The position numbers and the translations under genes are program-made. The notes below the pieces were generated by a model that was not told the origin of the DNA, did no database searches, and worked only from the letters and a program-made list of their open reading frames with translations. This document shows positions 9,357 through 19,315 of a DNA stretch of 64,000 nt, piece after piece (positions within the stretch are counted from its first letter, which is position 1; every line of letters starts with the position of its first letter). Source of the stretch: Aplectana chamaeleonis (taxonomy: Eukaryota; Nematoda; Chromadorea; Rhabditida; Cosmocercidae); NCBI GenBank assembly GCA_029168955.1, contig JAPDOI010000424.1, positions 434,001 through 498,000 on the forward strand. The letters run 5' to 3'.

Positions 9357-12150
9357 TGACGGATGATTTAGAGGCAGAGACCGTGAGCATTCTGCTGTCG
9401 AGAAAACATTTCAACTCGATCAAGTAGTCATTGATCTTACTGGCGGCTACATTCATGTCGCGATCCCGGCACAGAATAGTGATATCATCAGCATATGCAA
9501 CGACCTTGATGTCCTGAGAAGGAACGGGCAGATCTTCAAGGTATAAATTGAAATGTGCAGGCGATAAAACTCCTTGAGGGACACCGGCGGCTATGGGGAT
9601 GCTCCTGGAAACATGTCCCTGGAATAGCACACTTGCCCGACGTCCTTTAGTGAAGGCGCATATCCACCGCTTCTGCCAGGGCTTAATAGTAGACTTCAAC
9701 AGACTCTCCGATAGTATGCCTAGATTGACAGTGTCAAACGTCTTGGTTAAATCGCGGGCCACACCAACAGTACGTTGGGGTTTCTGGGCATTGAAGCCGT
9801 CCAGAACATAGCTCACAATTTCCGACAAGGCCGTAGTGATGGAATGTAATTTACGGAAACCATGCTGATGCTGTTGCTTGTTGTTGTGTTCAGCCAGCTC
9901 CTCCACAACCATTTTTCGGAAGTTTCGGCAATGAGTGAGATCAGACTGATCGGCTGGTACCCACTAGCCGTGGATGGTGACTTTCCCAGATTCGGCAGTG
10001 GAATCACACGAGCGACTTTCCAATTTTGGGGTACTATACATGTGCGAAACGAAGTATTAATGACGTCAGCGAGAAGGGGCAGAAGTTCATTGGGCAGTCT
10101 CTTAAAGACTGCTGGGCTCGAACCATCTGGCCCTAATGTCTTCGAGTTAGTCATCTCCTTTATCACCTTCTCAACCTGAGCGGGCGTGACTGCTTCATTT
10201 TCAGCCATGAGTGGCAATTTAAAGAGTTCCCGCACAGTTATTCTATTCTGCTTTTTTCTCTCTCTCTCTTGGTTCTAGTGATAAAAAATGCTTCCCAAGA
10301 GCATTTGCGGCCTCTTTCCCCGACTTGAAGACTCCACCTTCAAATTCAATCGTGGAATTGTTGGCGGGGATGATCTTTCCAGAGATCCTTCGCAAGGCCC
10401 TCCACGTTGCTGCTGCATTATTTCTGAAGTTCATCTTCTCAGTGAACTTTTCCCAAGTTTCTTTCTTGTGCCTGACAAGGTCCCTCCTGATCTCGTTATC
10501 CAGCTCTGCGATGTCTGGGTGAAGATGATCTGCAGCTCTCTTTGCGTCCCTTGTTCTTATCTTCTGCAGTATATCCCTGGTGACATTGGGAAGGAATGTC
10601 TTGACGCGACCTTCAGGGATCGCAGCTTTCATAGCCTTCAAAATACCATCAGATAGGTGGCGCTCCTTCTGGTGTACATCGCCATTCCACGGATAACCAG
10701 CCGCTTGGCGAAGCGCAACCTCCCTGAACAGGCTCCAGTCTGCAAGGCCTAAATTAAGATAAGAATGATGACGAACACCTGTATAGGGAGCCAGAGAGTT
10801 AGAGAGATCAATATCGACAAAGACACAAATGTGATCACTGGGAAGACTTGTGCATATTGACCAAGAGCAAGCATTAGAGAGATCAGAAGAGACGAGGGAG
10901 ACGTCTGTGTTCTGGTGATTTACCAGAACCGCCAGAAGTGGCCCAAAATGTATATCAATCCTGGTTGGCATTACTGTTATCTTGCCGCCTATGGTACTTG
11001 TAAATATTCTTGTAATATCGTAACAGATGCTGGGCGTGTCCTCGCCGATAATAGTAAGAGGACACGCCCATGTTGTAGAGCATTCCACCTACTGTCGCAC
11101 CACCGTGTGCCATTCGCTAATAAACCGTTTTGCGAGCCAAAATACTCGCAGAAGCAGCCGTACGGGAGCCATAATACTCCCCAGTCACGTGAGTTTAGCA
11201 AAGTCACCACAGTCTGGGCTAGAAGATCGGCCGTTGGCAGGGAGACGAGTGGGCTGATCATCGTTGAGAATGACCAGGTATCACTTCTCCGCCCATTCTT
11301 CGACGTCATTTCCTCTAGCATCAGAGTCAAGCGGAGAGCAGAACGTGTGAGCATTGAAGTCATCCGCAAAGACAATTGAGGGAGATAGATAGCAGTCATA
11401 CAGCTGCTTGAGAAGGGGGATAGGGTTGTAAGTTGATGGGCAGGATGTGGAGGAATGTATATATTAAAAAGAGAAAGTGGAGTTTTTAGAGGTAGATGGA
11501 TGGGGATGTACTCGAGAGTGCCATACACTGGAGTGTTTGGAATGGTGTGAGAGGGAAGAGAGGACAGAACAAAAGTAGAGACTCCGCCTCCTTGAGATGA
11601 CCTAGGAGTATGATAAGCAATGTAGCCCGGGATGTTTGGATGCCGAGAGGTAGCAGAGGGAGAGTTTGGTTTCCTGAACCATGATAACAACCGGATGATG
11701 AGTACGGGCGAACAGAGATAATTCAGAGAGCTTGACGCGAAGGCCGTTGAGATTTATGTGTACAATAGAAAGGGGGCGGTTGGTAGATGAGGAATTAGGG
11801 TTACTGGAGGCGGAGCACACAATACAACGAAAGGAAGAATCGTGGTGCCTCAGAGAACTGGGACCCGAACAAGAGAAGTGCACCCACCTTTGGCATCCAA
11901 AACACTGGACACTGGTTCCATTCCAAGTGATATCTCTTTCGCATGTGGCACAAGGGTACTTCTTCTTCTGAGCGGGTCCTGTATTCCTCTCGACGCCGGT
12001 TCTTTGTAGTAGGATCTTCAGAAGAGCTGCGGCCAGCCAGCACCTCTCCCATGACAAAAACCCTCTCCGCGGAGGGATTGACGTCCGTTTGCACGGAGGT
12101 GGTCTTCTTTCCTCCACACTGCCACGGCACAAATGTACGACATCTCGGCA
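9357..12150 (-). pseudogene. PHD-finger LINE, inverted 5' part (PHD, endonuclease, RT)
   Basis: Read on the minus strand from 12150, it starts with the family's 5' terminus (TGCCGAGATG), then a zinc finger like the other copies (CATCERD, WVHFSCSG, FRCIVC), an endonuclease start (HINLNGLR, MVQETKLS), the linker and the reverse transcriptase (FDTV, PQGVLSP, YADDITIL). It stops abruptly at about 9357 just after SKSSV. The remaining 3' part lies in the opposite orientation at 12151. Frameshifts at 9813-9912 and 10235-10243, stops, and a solo LTR at 10908-11211 make it inactive. Confidence 0.9.
10908..11211. mobile_element. Solo LTR (304 bp) inside the LINE
   Basis: The insert begins TGTTCTGG and ends CACCACA, with GTCTG on both sides (10903-10907 and 11212-11216). 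TG...CA termini and a 5-bp target duplication fit an LTR left after recombination of a full retrotransposon. It interrupts the endonuclease region. A perfect 12-bp stem (GGGCGTGTCCTC / GAGGACACGCCC) lies at 11033-11070, and AATAAA occurs on the plus strand near 11120. Confidence 0.75.
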
Positions 12151-12958
12151 ACAAGACTCAACGTCCTACGTGCTCTCAGTGGAACGTCCTGGGGAAGCAG
12201 TAGAGAAACGATCCTGACCACGTATAAGGCTATTGTGAAACCCGCCTTGGAGTATGCTGCGCCAGTCTGGCAGCACATCGTGTCGGACTCATCTTGGTCC
12301 AAGCTGCAGTGCGTCCAAAACTGTGCTCTGCGAATCGCGACGGGCTGTCCCTGAAGCCCTCCAATTGAGCACTTACACGCCGAAGCTCGCATTTTGCCAG
12401 TTAGAGACCACTGCCAACTCCAGGCGCAACAAATGCACATTAACATCGTTAGGCAGCCAAATCATCCGTCGCGAAGAGTACTAAACCCAGTTAGAGAGAG
12501 ATGTATCAGAAAGCCGTTCGCCGATGCTCCCTCGAAAGTAGATGTGCAGAGATGGACCGAAGCACAACAAGAACGCCTCTGTCTCTTGCGCGCGGAGCAT
12601 ACCCGATTCGTGAAGGAACACTTGAGCAGAGTTGCCATAAACTCCATCCTTGGAGTCGCACCTCCGAAGGTCAGCGAGACAGAGATGGAACTTGGCAGGC
12701 GTGCCAGTTGCACCCTTGCCTCGTTACGCTGTGGACACTCCCCAATGTTGATGTCATATCTGCATAAGATCGGTAACAGGAAGCCTGACGAGTGCCCAAA
12801 TTGCGGTGGCCAAGGGCATACTACTGCACACCTGTTCAATTGCCCGAAGAGACCAACCTCATTGACAACAATGGATTTGTGGATGAACCCAACGCTTGTG
12901 GCCGAGTTTCTGAACCTACAACGAGAACCCTCTCTGTGGCTGCAAAGAAAAAGAAGAA
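12151..12958 (+). pseudogene. PHD-finger LINE, 3' part in normal orientation
   Basis: It begins with the segment encoding TRLNVLRALSGTSWG and continues through the post-RT region (LEYAAPVWQHIV, LPVRDHCQLQAQQMHIN) to the C-terminal CPNCGGQGHTTAHLFNCP knuckle, ending in AAAGAAAAAGAAGAA. A single-base deletion near 12350 breaks the frame. Only about 170 bases of LINE sequence are missing between this part and the inverted part next to it. Confidence 0.9.
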
Positions 12959-13042
12959 TGTTTTTTGACTTCTGTTTCAGAGGTGATCGGGATAAATTTT
13001 CTGCATGAAAAAATGCAGATAAGCCGAGTAAAATAATCTTAC

Positions 13043-13084
13043 CGCGCTTGCAACAGTTTTCGTCCTTGCAGCCGATCTCAGAAC
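13043..13084 (-). CDS. Gene 1, exon 3
   Basis: A 42-base exon: acceptor CTTTTTAG, 14 codons in phase 0 (VLRSAARTKTVASA), donor GCG|GTAAGA. Short but with good sites on both sides and the right phase for its neighbours. Confidence 0.55.
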
Positions 13085-13475
13085 CTAAAAAGACAATGAT
13101 TTCAATAGCAGAGATGCAGGTTAGAGAGCACCCTAAAGACTTGCAAAATTGCTGAAGGACATACCCTATCAGTTGTTGTTGCTGGTGTTTCCCTGACAGA
13201 ACTTAATAACGTCGAAGCCTGTTTCTCCGAACAACATTCGTTTTTAACTGGAGGGCACTGAAAGCATTATGAGTAATGACTTTGGGCAAACATTCAAGAG
13301 ATGAGACTCCGAATGAAAGCGCGAGCGATTGAGGATAAACCCACAGCAGGTGTATCAACAACGTCTGGCCGAAGGCGCGCAGTTTCTGCTTGAAACGAAA
13401 CTAGTGGAGTGATGCATTCGGCCTGCAACGGCATGAAATTCGGAGGAACAACGGCTATTCCAGTAGAGAACTCAC

Positions 13476-13682
13476 TTTGACCACAGCGGAACTCTGTGGT
13501 TGAACGGGTCCATCAACGGCGGATACGTATGGTTCGGAATCCTGCAGCGAAACATCATTTACGCCAGCCGGTGCCTCTCCAGGTTCGTTAACTGCCTCGC
13601 TGACTGCAGCCTCTTCAATTCCAGCGACACCCAACGCATCTTCGTAGGAAGTCTCGAGTTCGGCCTCCTCCCCGGTAGATAC
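13476..13682 (-). CDS. Gene 1, exon 2: acidic segment
   Basis: Acceptor TTTTTCTTGTAG, 69 open codons in phase 0, donor AAA|GTGAGT. The peptide is acidic and Val/Ala-rich (VSTGEEAELETSYED, GIEEAAVSEAVNEPGE, VSLQDSEPY). Codon composition and strong splice sites make it a convincing host exon. It has no recognised domain and is probably disordered. Confidence 0.7.
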
Positions 13683-13953
13683 CTACAAGAAAAAGCTTAG
13701 CTTAGCACATTCCAGATGTTGTTTTTCCTCAAAGCGAATATCTGGAAATATTCTTCACTAATCGTTACAATTTGAACAGCAGCTATGCCTGAAATCGCCT
13801 TCCACCTGTATCACACAATGGTCATGGGTCAAAAGGATTGACTGGTCAGGAACACGGAAGATGTGAAAGGCTCAATTTGAGATAAAAGTCCAATGAAATT
13901 AGAGCAGAATGCAGTTACTCGATCAAACATTTGAAGAGGGAAACCAACAATAC

Positions 13954-14022
13954 CTGTACTGGCTGCTGCTCCGTCTCCCCTCCTTCCTCGACATTGGCTG
14001 GCCCAACTGACGCGACGTTCCG
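13954..14022 (-). CDS. Gene 1, exon 1 of those visible
   Basis: Acceptor TGTATTGTTCAG, 23 codons in phase 0 (RNVASVGPANVEEGGETEQQ), donor CAG|GTATTG. It joins exon 2 in frame and shares its acidic composition. There is no initiator Met, so at least one exon lies upstream; I could not place it. The eight proposed exons total 846 bases, 282 codons. Confidence 0.65.
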
Positions 14023-14149
14023 CTGAACAATACAGTGAGTCTTTGCGCAGATTCTAATCCCGCATACCCCAGCAAAATGCATAAAATGCATTTACAAATT
14101 TTCAAAAAAAAAACACCAAATATTGTTTTTTCCAAGCCTAAAGTTATTG

Positions 14150-14642
14150 TTAAAGGCAGTGTTCACGAAAAAAATGTGTTTCAGTTTCCACTAGGAATGA
14201 GTAGTGGAGGGGCACACTGTAACGTTGACGTCAAAGGAACGCATGAAAACGAGCCAGGAAAAGCTCCAAAAGAGCCCGAAGTTGCCATTTCGAGCGCAAG
14301 GCAAACCCTAAAAGCGCAACACACGCCCACCGACGTGAACAAATGAATGCTCGAGATCGTGAGATGAGCGATGATTTCCAATCATTAGTCCCGTTCTTCC
14401 CTTCATTCTCAACTTCTCTCTTTACTCAGGTCAGCTCGCATACATCGGCTGCAAATGACGGCAGTTACAAGCCTCGGACAACTCGTCCACCATGCTTCCC
14501 TAGCTCAATTTTTGAGGGACCATAACTCCGTTCCTAGAAGGTCTTGTACGATTTCAAAAATATCATTGGAATCAGCATGGGACCGCCTTCAAGATATGCG
14601 GAAAAGCAGAAAAACGATTCTTATCGTGAACACTGCCTTTAA
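14150..14642. mobile_element. MITE with TTAA ends (family GGCAGYGTTCACGA)
   Basis: TTAAAGGCAGTGTTCACGA at the left is matched by TCGTGAACACTGCCTTTAA at the right, with TTAA on each outer side. Same termini as 722-1176, but the interior differs. No transposase. Confidence 0.75.
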
Positions 14643-15100
14643 ATACTAACCTTATTTCCCACGAAACCTTTCAAGCGTTGTTATTGAATATTTGGAAACG
14701 ACTTGGCTCCCTGCTCTATGTTAGACTGTTGGAAACGTTTCCAGACATTTGTCGTAGTCAATTGTTGAAACTTCCAAGGTTGGTCTTTTAGCCAGGTGTG
14801 ATATACTATTCGCCGGCACGATTTGCTTTCTATTCGATGCCTCTTTCAAATTGGAGAAAAACCTGATAGTTCCCGAATTTTATAATGAGATTTAAAGAAA
14901 ACTTTAGCAATGAGCGTTTTTGAGTGCTTCTAATGACATTCAATCAAACAGTCAAAACAGACAAAATTCGAAAGACATTTGAACCCACTGAGAGTTATGT
15001 ATTAGTGATCGCGGAAAGCATCGAATGAGGGTGAATATTAATTTTCGCCACTTTTTTCAATATCTTTTGGACCCATTTCGATTGCTAAACTTTGGTGCTA
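14643..15100. other. Unassigned AT-rich stretch
   Basis: No exon with good sites and no paired repeat found. It contains one GTTAGT donor-like site on the minus strand, but the sequence before it has stops. Confidence 0.4.
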
Positions 15101-16682
15101 CACTGCGTTTCATATCTATAGGTCCACCCATGAACTCCGTAATTTTGTGTTTCGCTCTAACTCAAATGTTCTGCGGTGGCCACCTACGTAATCAGCGCCC
15201 TCGTAAACCTCTATGAAGAACCGTAGACGCAAATTCAGATTTGGTACGATTTTTAAGAGCTCGAAGATTGAAAAACACCCGTTTCAAAACTATAGGTCCA
15301 CTAAAAGAAATCAAAGTTTTATTGCGACAAACAACAAAAATCAACGATCTAGTAACTTTTCTGTCCTCCTTGATTCAAAAGAACTTCAACTAATCGCTTC
15401 GGCATGCTCTGGACCAGATTTTTGATCACGGTGGGTTGCACTGATACCCAGGCGTTGGCGATCGACTCCTTCAGCTCGACGATTGTTGCGTACTGATTAG
15501 CGTCACTGCAAATCTTGTGCACAATGATGGCCCAGAGGTTCTCCATAGGGTTGAGATCAGGTGAACACGCGGGTCAACCGAGAGCCTCTACTTTGCTCCT
15601 TGCAAACCATGCTGACGTCGACCGACTAGCATGGATAGCAGCGTTGTCGTGCGTTAAAGTGAAGGCCTGGCTACGATGCCGTCGGATAAACGGCAGAAGA
15701 CGATCCTCTGGAACCTTCTGGTAGTCCTCGGAGTCCACACGGCACGAAACGAATGCAAGCTCGAGTTGACCAGATCCACAGAATGCACCCCAAACCATGA
15801 GCGATCCACCACCAAAGTTGCGTCGAGAGAAGACACGCGGTGGCTTCCGTAGATCACGCCAGTTACCTCTTCCACCATCCGGTCCGTCCAGATTGAACTT
15901 TTTTCGTCGCTCCAGATCATCTGAAGCGTTTGGAATGATTGGGGCCACGGAGCAGCGTTTGAGCAAAATCGCCTTACATTTGACCAATCCGTTGTGATGT
16001 TTTTGGTAGCAAACTGAACGCGGGTCGCCTTGTGCCGTTCCGTCACTCTTGGCACACGCTTCATTAATTCTCTACTGAGGTTTTTCTTGCGACTAAACTG
16101 CCCTCCGAACCGTACTTTTGCTCGTCGAAAGCGAAAGTTCGCTGCGCAAGCAGTTGAGACTCATCGTTGAGTTCCATAGAAGGCGTCTGATTCTATTTTC
16201 ATCATGCTCCAAAAGCAGTCTCGGACGCCCTCCAGGGTTCTTCTTCCGATATCGCTCAGGATCCCGTAAGTAGTTGTTGATACAATTGTGCGATCGTCCA
16301 AGATGCTCCGCAATCCTCCTTCATGACCATCCAGCCGCGTTGAGCGCTTCCGTTTGAGATTGTTCAACCGGAGACAAGCGATTTCCACGAGGCATACCTA
16401 GCACGACGTTAAGGGAGTCCGTATATAACCCCTGTTTTCCAGTTTCATTTGTACTAGCAAAGAAACGGTAATTTTCCTTCGATGGACCTATAGTTTTGAA
16501 ACGGTCACAATTGTGTCTATCATTCACGGAAACCTAATAAAAAATCATGGATGGGCAGGAGGCATTTTATCGGGGTTTTAAAGGGTGAAGATTCCAATGG
16601 GAACGCCCACAGACCACCAAAATGTACGGCGAGCCCGGAAACTCGAAATTCTTGGGTGGACCTATAGTTATGAAACGCAGTG
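15101..16682 (-). mobile_element. Tc1-like transposon with double terminal repeats
   Basis: The ends are CACTGCGTTTCATATCTATA at the left and the inverted match TATAGTTATGAAACGCAGTG at the right, flanked by TA on both sides (15099-15100, 16683-16684). A second copy of the inner motif (GTTTCAAAACTATAGGTCCA) lies about 180 bases inside each end (15284 and 16484). Each end thus carries two direct copies, the IR/DR layout known from some Tc1-group elements. Length 1582 bp is ordinary for the group. The internal gene is dead. Confidence 0.9.
15349..16395 (-). pseudogene. Tc1-family transposase, inactivated
   Basis: The minus-strand frames spell a Tc1 transposase in order: MPRGNRLSPVEQ start with the paired-type helix-turn-helix, HKATRVQFA, the first catalytic region around WSDEK, KFNLDGPDG, PPRVFSRRNFGGGSLMVWGA, the second Asp in THDNAAIH, then CSPDLNPMENLW with the third acidic residue, and a C-terminal VQSMPKRLVEV. 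Damage: a stop soon after the first helix, frameshifts near 16380 and 15910, and a TGA where the conserved Trp before PACSPDLNP should be (about 15570). No functional protein is possible. Confidence 0.9.
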
Positions 16683-16684
16683 TA

Positions 16685-17141
16685 TTGGACATTAAAGAGT
16701 CCCTACATAGTGATAATTCGGTCATTTACTGGCCAATAGTTTGAAAAAAAAACAATGATGAAAAAAACTAAATTCAATTTACCAGTCGTTCACAGCCATA
16801 GTAGCACCATCACGAAAATTGTTTAGAAATACGAATCTCGCCCCCTCAAGGATTCCTCCAGATTTTATCGCTTAGCCCAGTAATGGTCTCAATGTCCTAT
16901 CAACTTTGGCAGCTTTGATGAGTTGTTAGAGAAATGTTGGAAAAGTTTGATGACGCTCAGTCGACACTTTGGATTTTCACCTAATTTCGGCTCAAAATTC
17001 GGAAACCACCAAGCTTGCTGAGTGCAAGAATATGTTCGATAGAAAAAGATTTGCACTTCAAAACGATATAGAACACGGCTAAAAACGGCGACAGAAAAGT
17101 AGGTATTTTTTTCTTGATGAAACGACCGGCAATAGAGCATG
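16685..17141. other. Unassigned stretch
   Basis: Holds a possible minus-strand start exon (ATGGCTGTGAACGACTG before GTAAATTG near 16780), but its phase does not fit gene 1 exon 1. Otherwise nothing recognised. Confidence 0.35.
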
Positions 17142-17347
17142 TATAGTGGAGTCCACCAAGAGTGTCTCATTTACTTATCAATGAGAAGCGGTCGATTGGA
17201 GATCAATTAACATGAAACTCATTGCAGCCCAACCGCTCTCGCTCAATCGGTATCGAGCGTGCTGGTATGGGATTCATGCACATTGATCCCCAGCCGACCA
17301 CTTCTTATTGATAAGTAAATGAGACACTCTTGGTGGACTCCACTATA
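17142..17347. mobile_element. Hairpin MITE, TA target, TAGTGGAGTCCACC ends
   Basis: Inverted arms of about 60 bases (TATAGTGGAGTCCACCAAGA ... and its inverse ending at 17347) enclose about 75 bases. TA at each outer edge suggests a Tc1/mariner-dependent MITE. Confidence 0.75.
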
Positions 17348-17422
17348 AGCAATAAGCGGGACAAAATTATCTATAAATACCTAAGCTCTGGTACATCCCC
17401 AGTGACCTGTTGATTTCGATCA

Positions 17423-17509
17423 TCACAAGCAGCGGAGCGGTGGGCCTCGGTGAAATACAACTAGTGGTAAGGAGGTTTCGACGAAAAAGCCACCGCTCCG
17501 CGCTGTGAT
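17423..17509. repeat. Short inverted repeat
   Basis: TCACAAGCAGCGGAGCGGTG and CACCGCTCCGCGCTGTGA form a stem of about 18 pairs with a 47-base loop. Function unknown. Confidence 0.55.
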
Positions 17510-18273
17510 AACCGAAAACATAAATTCCCTCGGAATGAAACAGAGTCTAACTCATCTTTGGTGATAAACTATACCGTTCTCCAAAACTTTCCGAACCCCA
17601 TGGTGGGTGTCCCACTTAAGTCTATTCGATAGCCTGGGGGACTTACCTTACTGCCACCGCGCGAAGTGCGCGATGATGTAAGTACTTACTCAAGGGTGCC
17701 TGCAGTGAACTTATCATAAAATTGTGCTCCGTATGTGGCACGGGTTTGATTCTAGCGTTCAACGTGTAATACGATATGCCTGAGCGAACGTGTTTTCCTC
17801 TGTTTCGAATTTTCCTTGCAGGACCGAGCTAATAAAATTTGGTGGCGCCCCCGCCTCGCGCCTGATGATTCTCCGCTCGCAAAACATGGCCCCCGCCGCT
17901 CGCCATTGGTCGGAAATTCCCGGGCACACGGCCCTCCTACGTTGTGAGTAGAGCGGGATCATTTTCCGAGCTCCAGAGTGCTGCAAGAAGCCAATGAAAC
18001 ACGGTGCAAACAAATTTCGTGCGAGCGGCCGCCACGTCGCGCGTTGTCATTCAGGCGCACCGTTGCCATTAGAGTGCGACAGCCTACATCAGTTGCGGAG
18101 CGTGACGTATCAGTGAGCGTGATTGGTTTGAACTATCATGGATACGAGTTCCTCGAAATACACTCTAACTAGGAGTAATTCCAGGAGCATCCCTAAACCT
18201 AGGTATGTAGCTGCTAAAGAGTTTTGAGTGTGATTAAGGAAGGATTTTCTTTCTTATCTGGGGTCATGACAAC
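17510..18273. other. Unassigned, GC-rich in part
   Basis: 17830-18130 is noticeably GC-rich, with a CCATTGGTC (CCAAT-like) motif near 17905, which could be a promoter region, but there is no anchored transcript. A minus-strand 55-codon open piece ends at GTAAGT near 17645. I cannot connect these to a gene. Confidence 0.3.
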
Positions 18274-18483
18274 TATACATTCCATCCGATGGCCAAAATC
18301 GCGTCGGATCGGATTTTCGGATATTGCCGTTTTTTCAAAACCGACTCATCGGATAAAACGGACACTGGCCCAAACGAGAATTTCGGATAACGGATCGTAT
18401 CCGAAACGAGAATTTTCGACCGGATCGGATATCCGATCGGATAAAATCGGATCTACCGGATGATTCGGATGAAAAAACGTATA
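18274..18483. repeat. GGATATCCGAT-rich MITE-like repeat
   Basis: Starts TATACATTCCATCCGATGG and ends ATTCGGATGAAAAAACGTATA, a loose inverted repeat. The interior is built from CGGATCGGAT/ATCCG motifs. A related block lies at 28100-28394, ending GGATGGAATGTATA. Confidence 0.55.
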
Positions 18484-18761
18484 AGAAAAATTTTCGGTAG
18501 TACCACGGATTCAACTCCGTGTATTCAAGCAAATACCATTCTAAAACCAAATGTGATCTCGATAGATTATTTGTAGAAACAAGCAAATCACCGGTTTTTG
18601 GGAAATTTTAAAGCATTAGTTGACATAGGCAGTTGGGCGTACTATCAAACCTTCAAATTGGAAAAAAACGAATGATCGTGGTGACCGTAAAACAAGGCAT
18701 GTTTGGAGATCTTCGACTGATATTGTTGCTTCAATAGTACAGCGCATTTGAAGACACGCAT

Positions 18762-18948
18762 TCACTCTACAATTTCGGTGTCGTCTTCCGACACATTTTC
18801 CTCTCCGAAAGTAGATTCGTCACTATTCGAGTCAGCTTCGTCATAACCGGATTCGACCTCACTGCGCCCATACTTCTCAACGACGACATGTTGGTAAAGA
18901 GATTTTTTCGAGGTCTGACGTTTGGAAAGAAATGTAGCGCAGCGAATC
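18762..18948 (-). CDS. Terminal exon of an uncharacterised gene (gene 2), acidic tail
   Basis: On the minus strand, acceptor AATTGCTCAG (or the alternative TTTCCAAACGTCAG 34 bases on) leads to an open segment with YQHVVVEKYGRSEVESGYDE and an acidic end (SNSDESTFGEENVSEDDTEIVE) before TGA. It resembles a real C-terminus rather than chance. VEKYGR also occurs in the last exon of gene 3 (34770-34899), and the sequence just upstream here can be read as VPRPTPSRG, like VPKTPRRG there, so the two may be relatives. Upstream exons are not resolved. Confidence 0.45.
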
Positions 18949-19315
18949 CTGAGCAATTAAATATTTGGGGCCGCATTCCCCGCGACGGGGTCGGCCGCGG
19001 CACGCCAGGAATTCCGACAGCGGAAACCAGAAACCTCTTGTGGTAATCAAAATGAGGCGTAAGCAAAACGCTCTGGCCGTACACAGCACAGCAAATATAC
19101 GAGCACAAGCTTCAGGGACTATTTGGGCTGCTTTTTTCATTGTTCGTGTCCGGAAAAAAAAACAGAGATATAAACCATGATAGGGCGGCGAAGGAGTTGC
19201 CCTAGAACTGGGTTCCGCCAGGCCGCGGTGACGCCATTTCTTGGGTTTTCACCCTCCGTTAACCTCACAACACCCGGAGTTTCCCTCCCCTTTCAAAATA
19301 TTATTAGTAAGTGAC

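Larger units (their letters stand above)
9349..12969. mobile_element. Complete twin-primed LINE insertion with target duplication
   Basis: The order is left flank, inverted 5' part (its 3' side outward, its 5' terminus at the junction), then 3' part with tail. That is the arrangement produced by twin priming during target-primed reverse transcription. The flanks share AATGTTTTTGAC (9349-9360) and AATGTTTTTTGAC (12957-12969), differing by one T; part of this may be junction microhomology. The insertion is in intron 3 of gene 1. Confidence 0.8.

Noticed and set aside
16765..16785. First exon of gene 1 (ATGGCTGTGAACGACTG before GTAAATTG)
   Set aside because: It ends in phase 2, whereas the next visible exon of gene 1 begins in phase 0.
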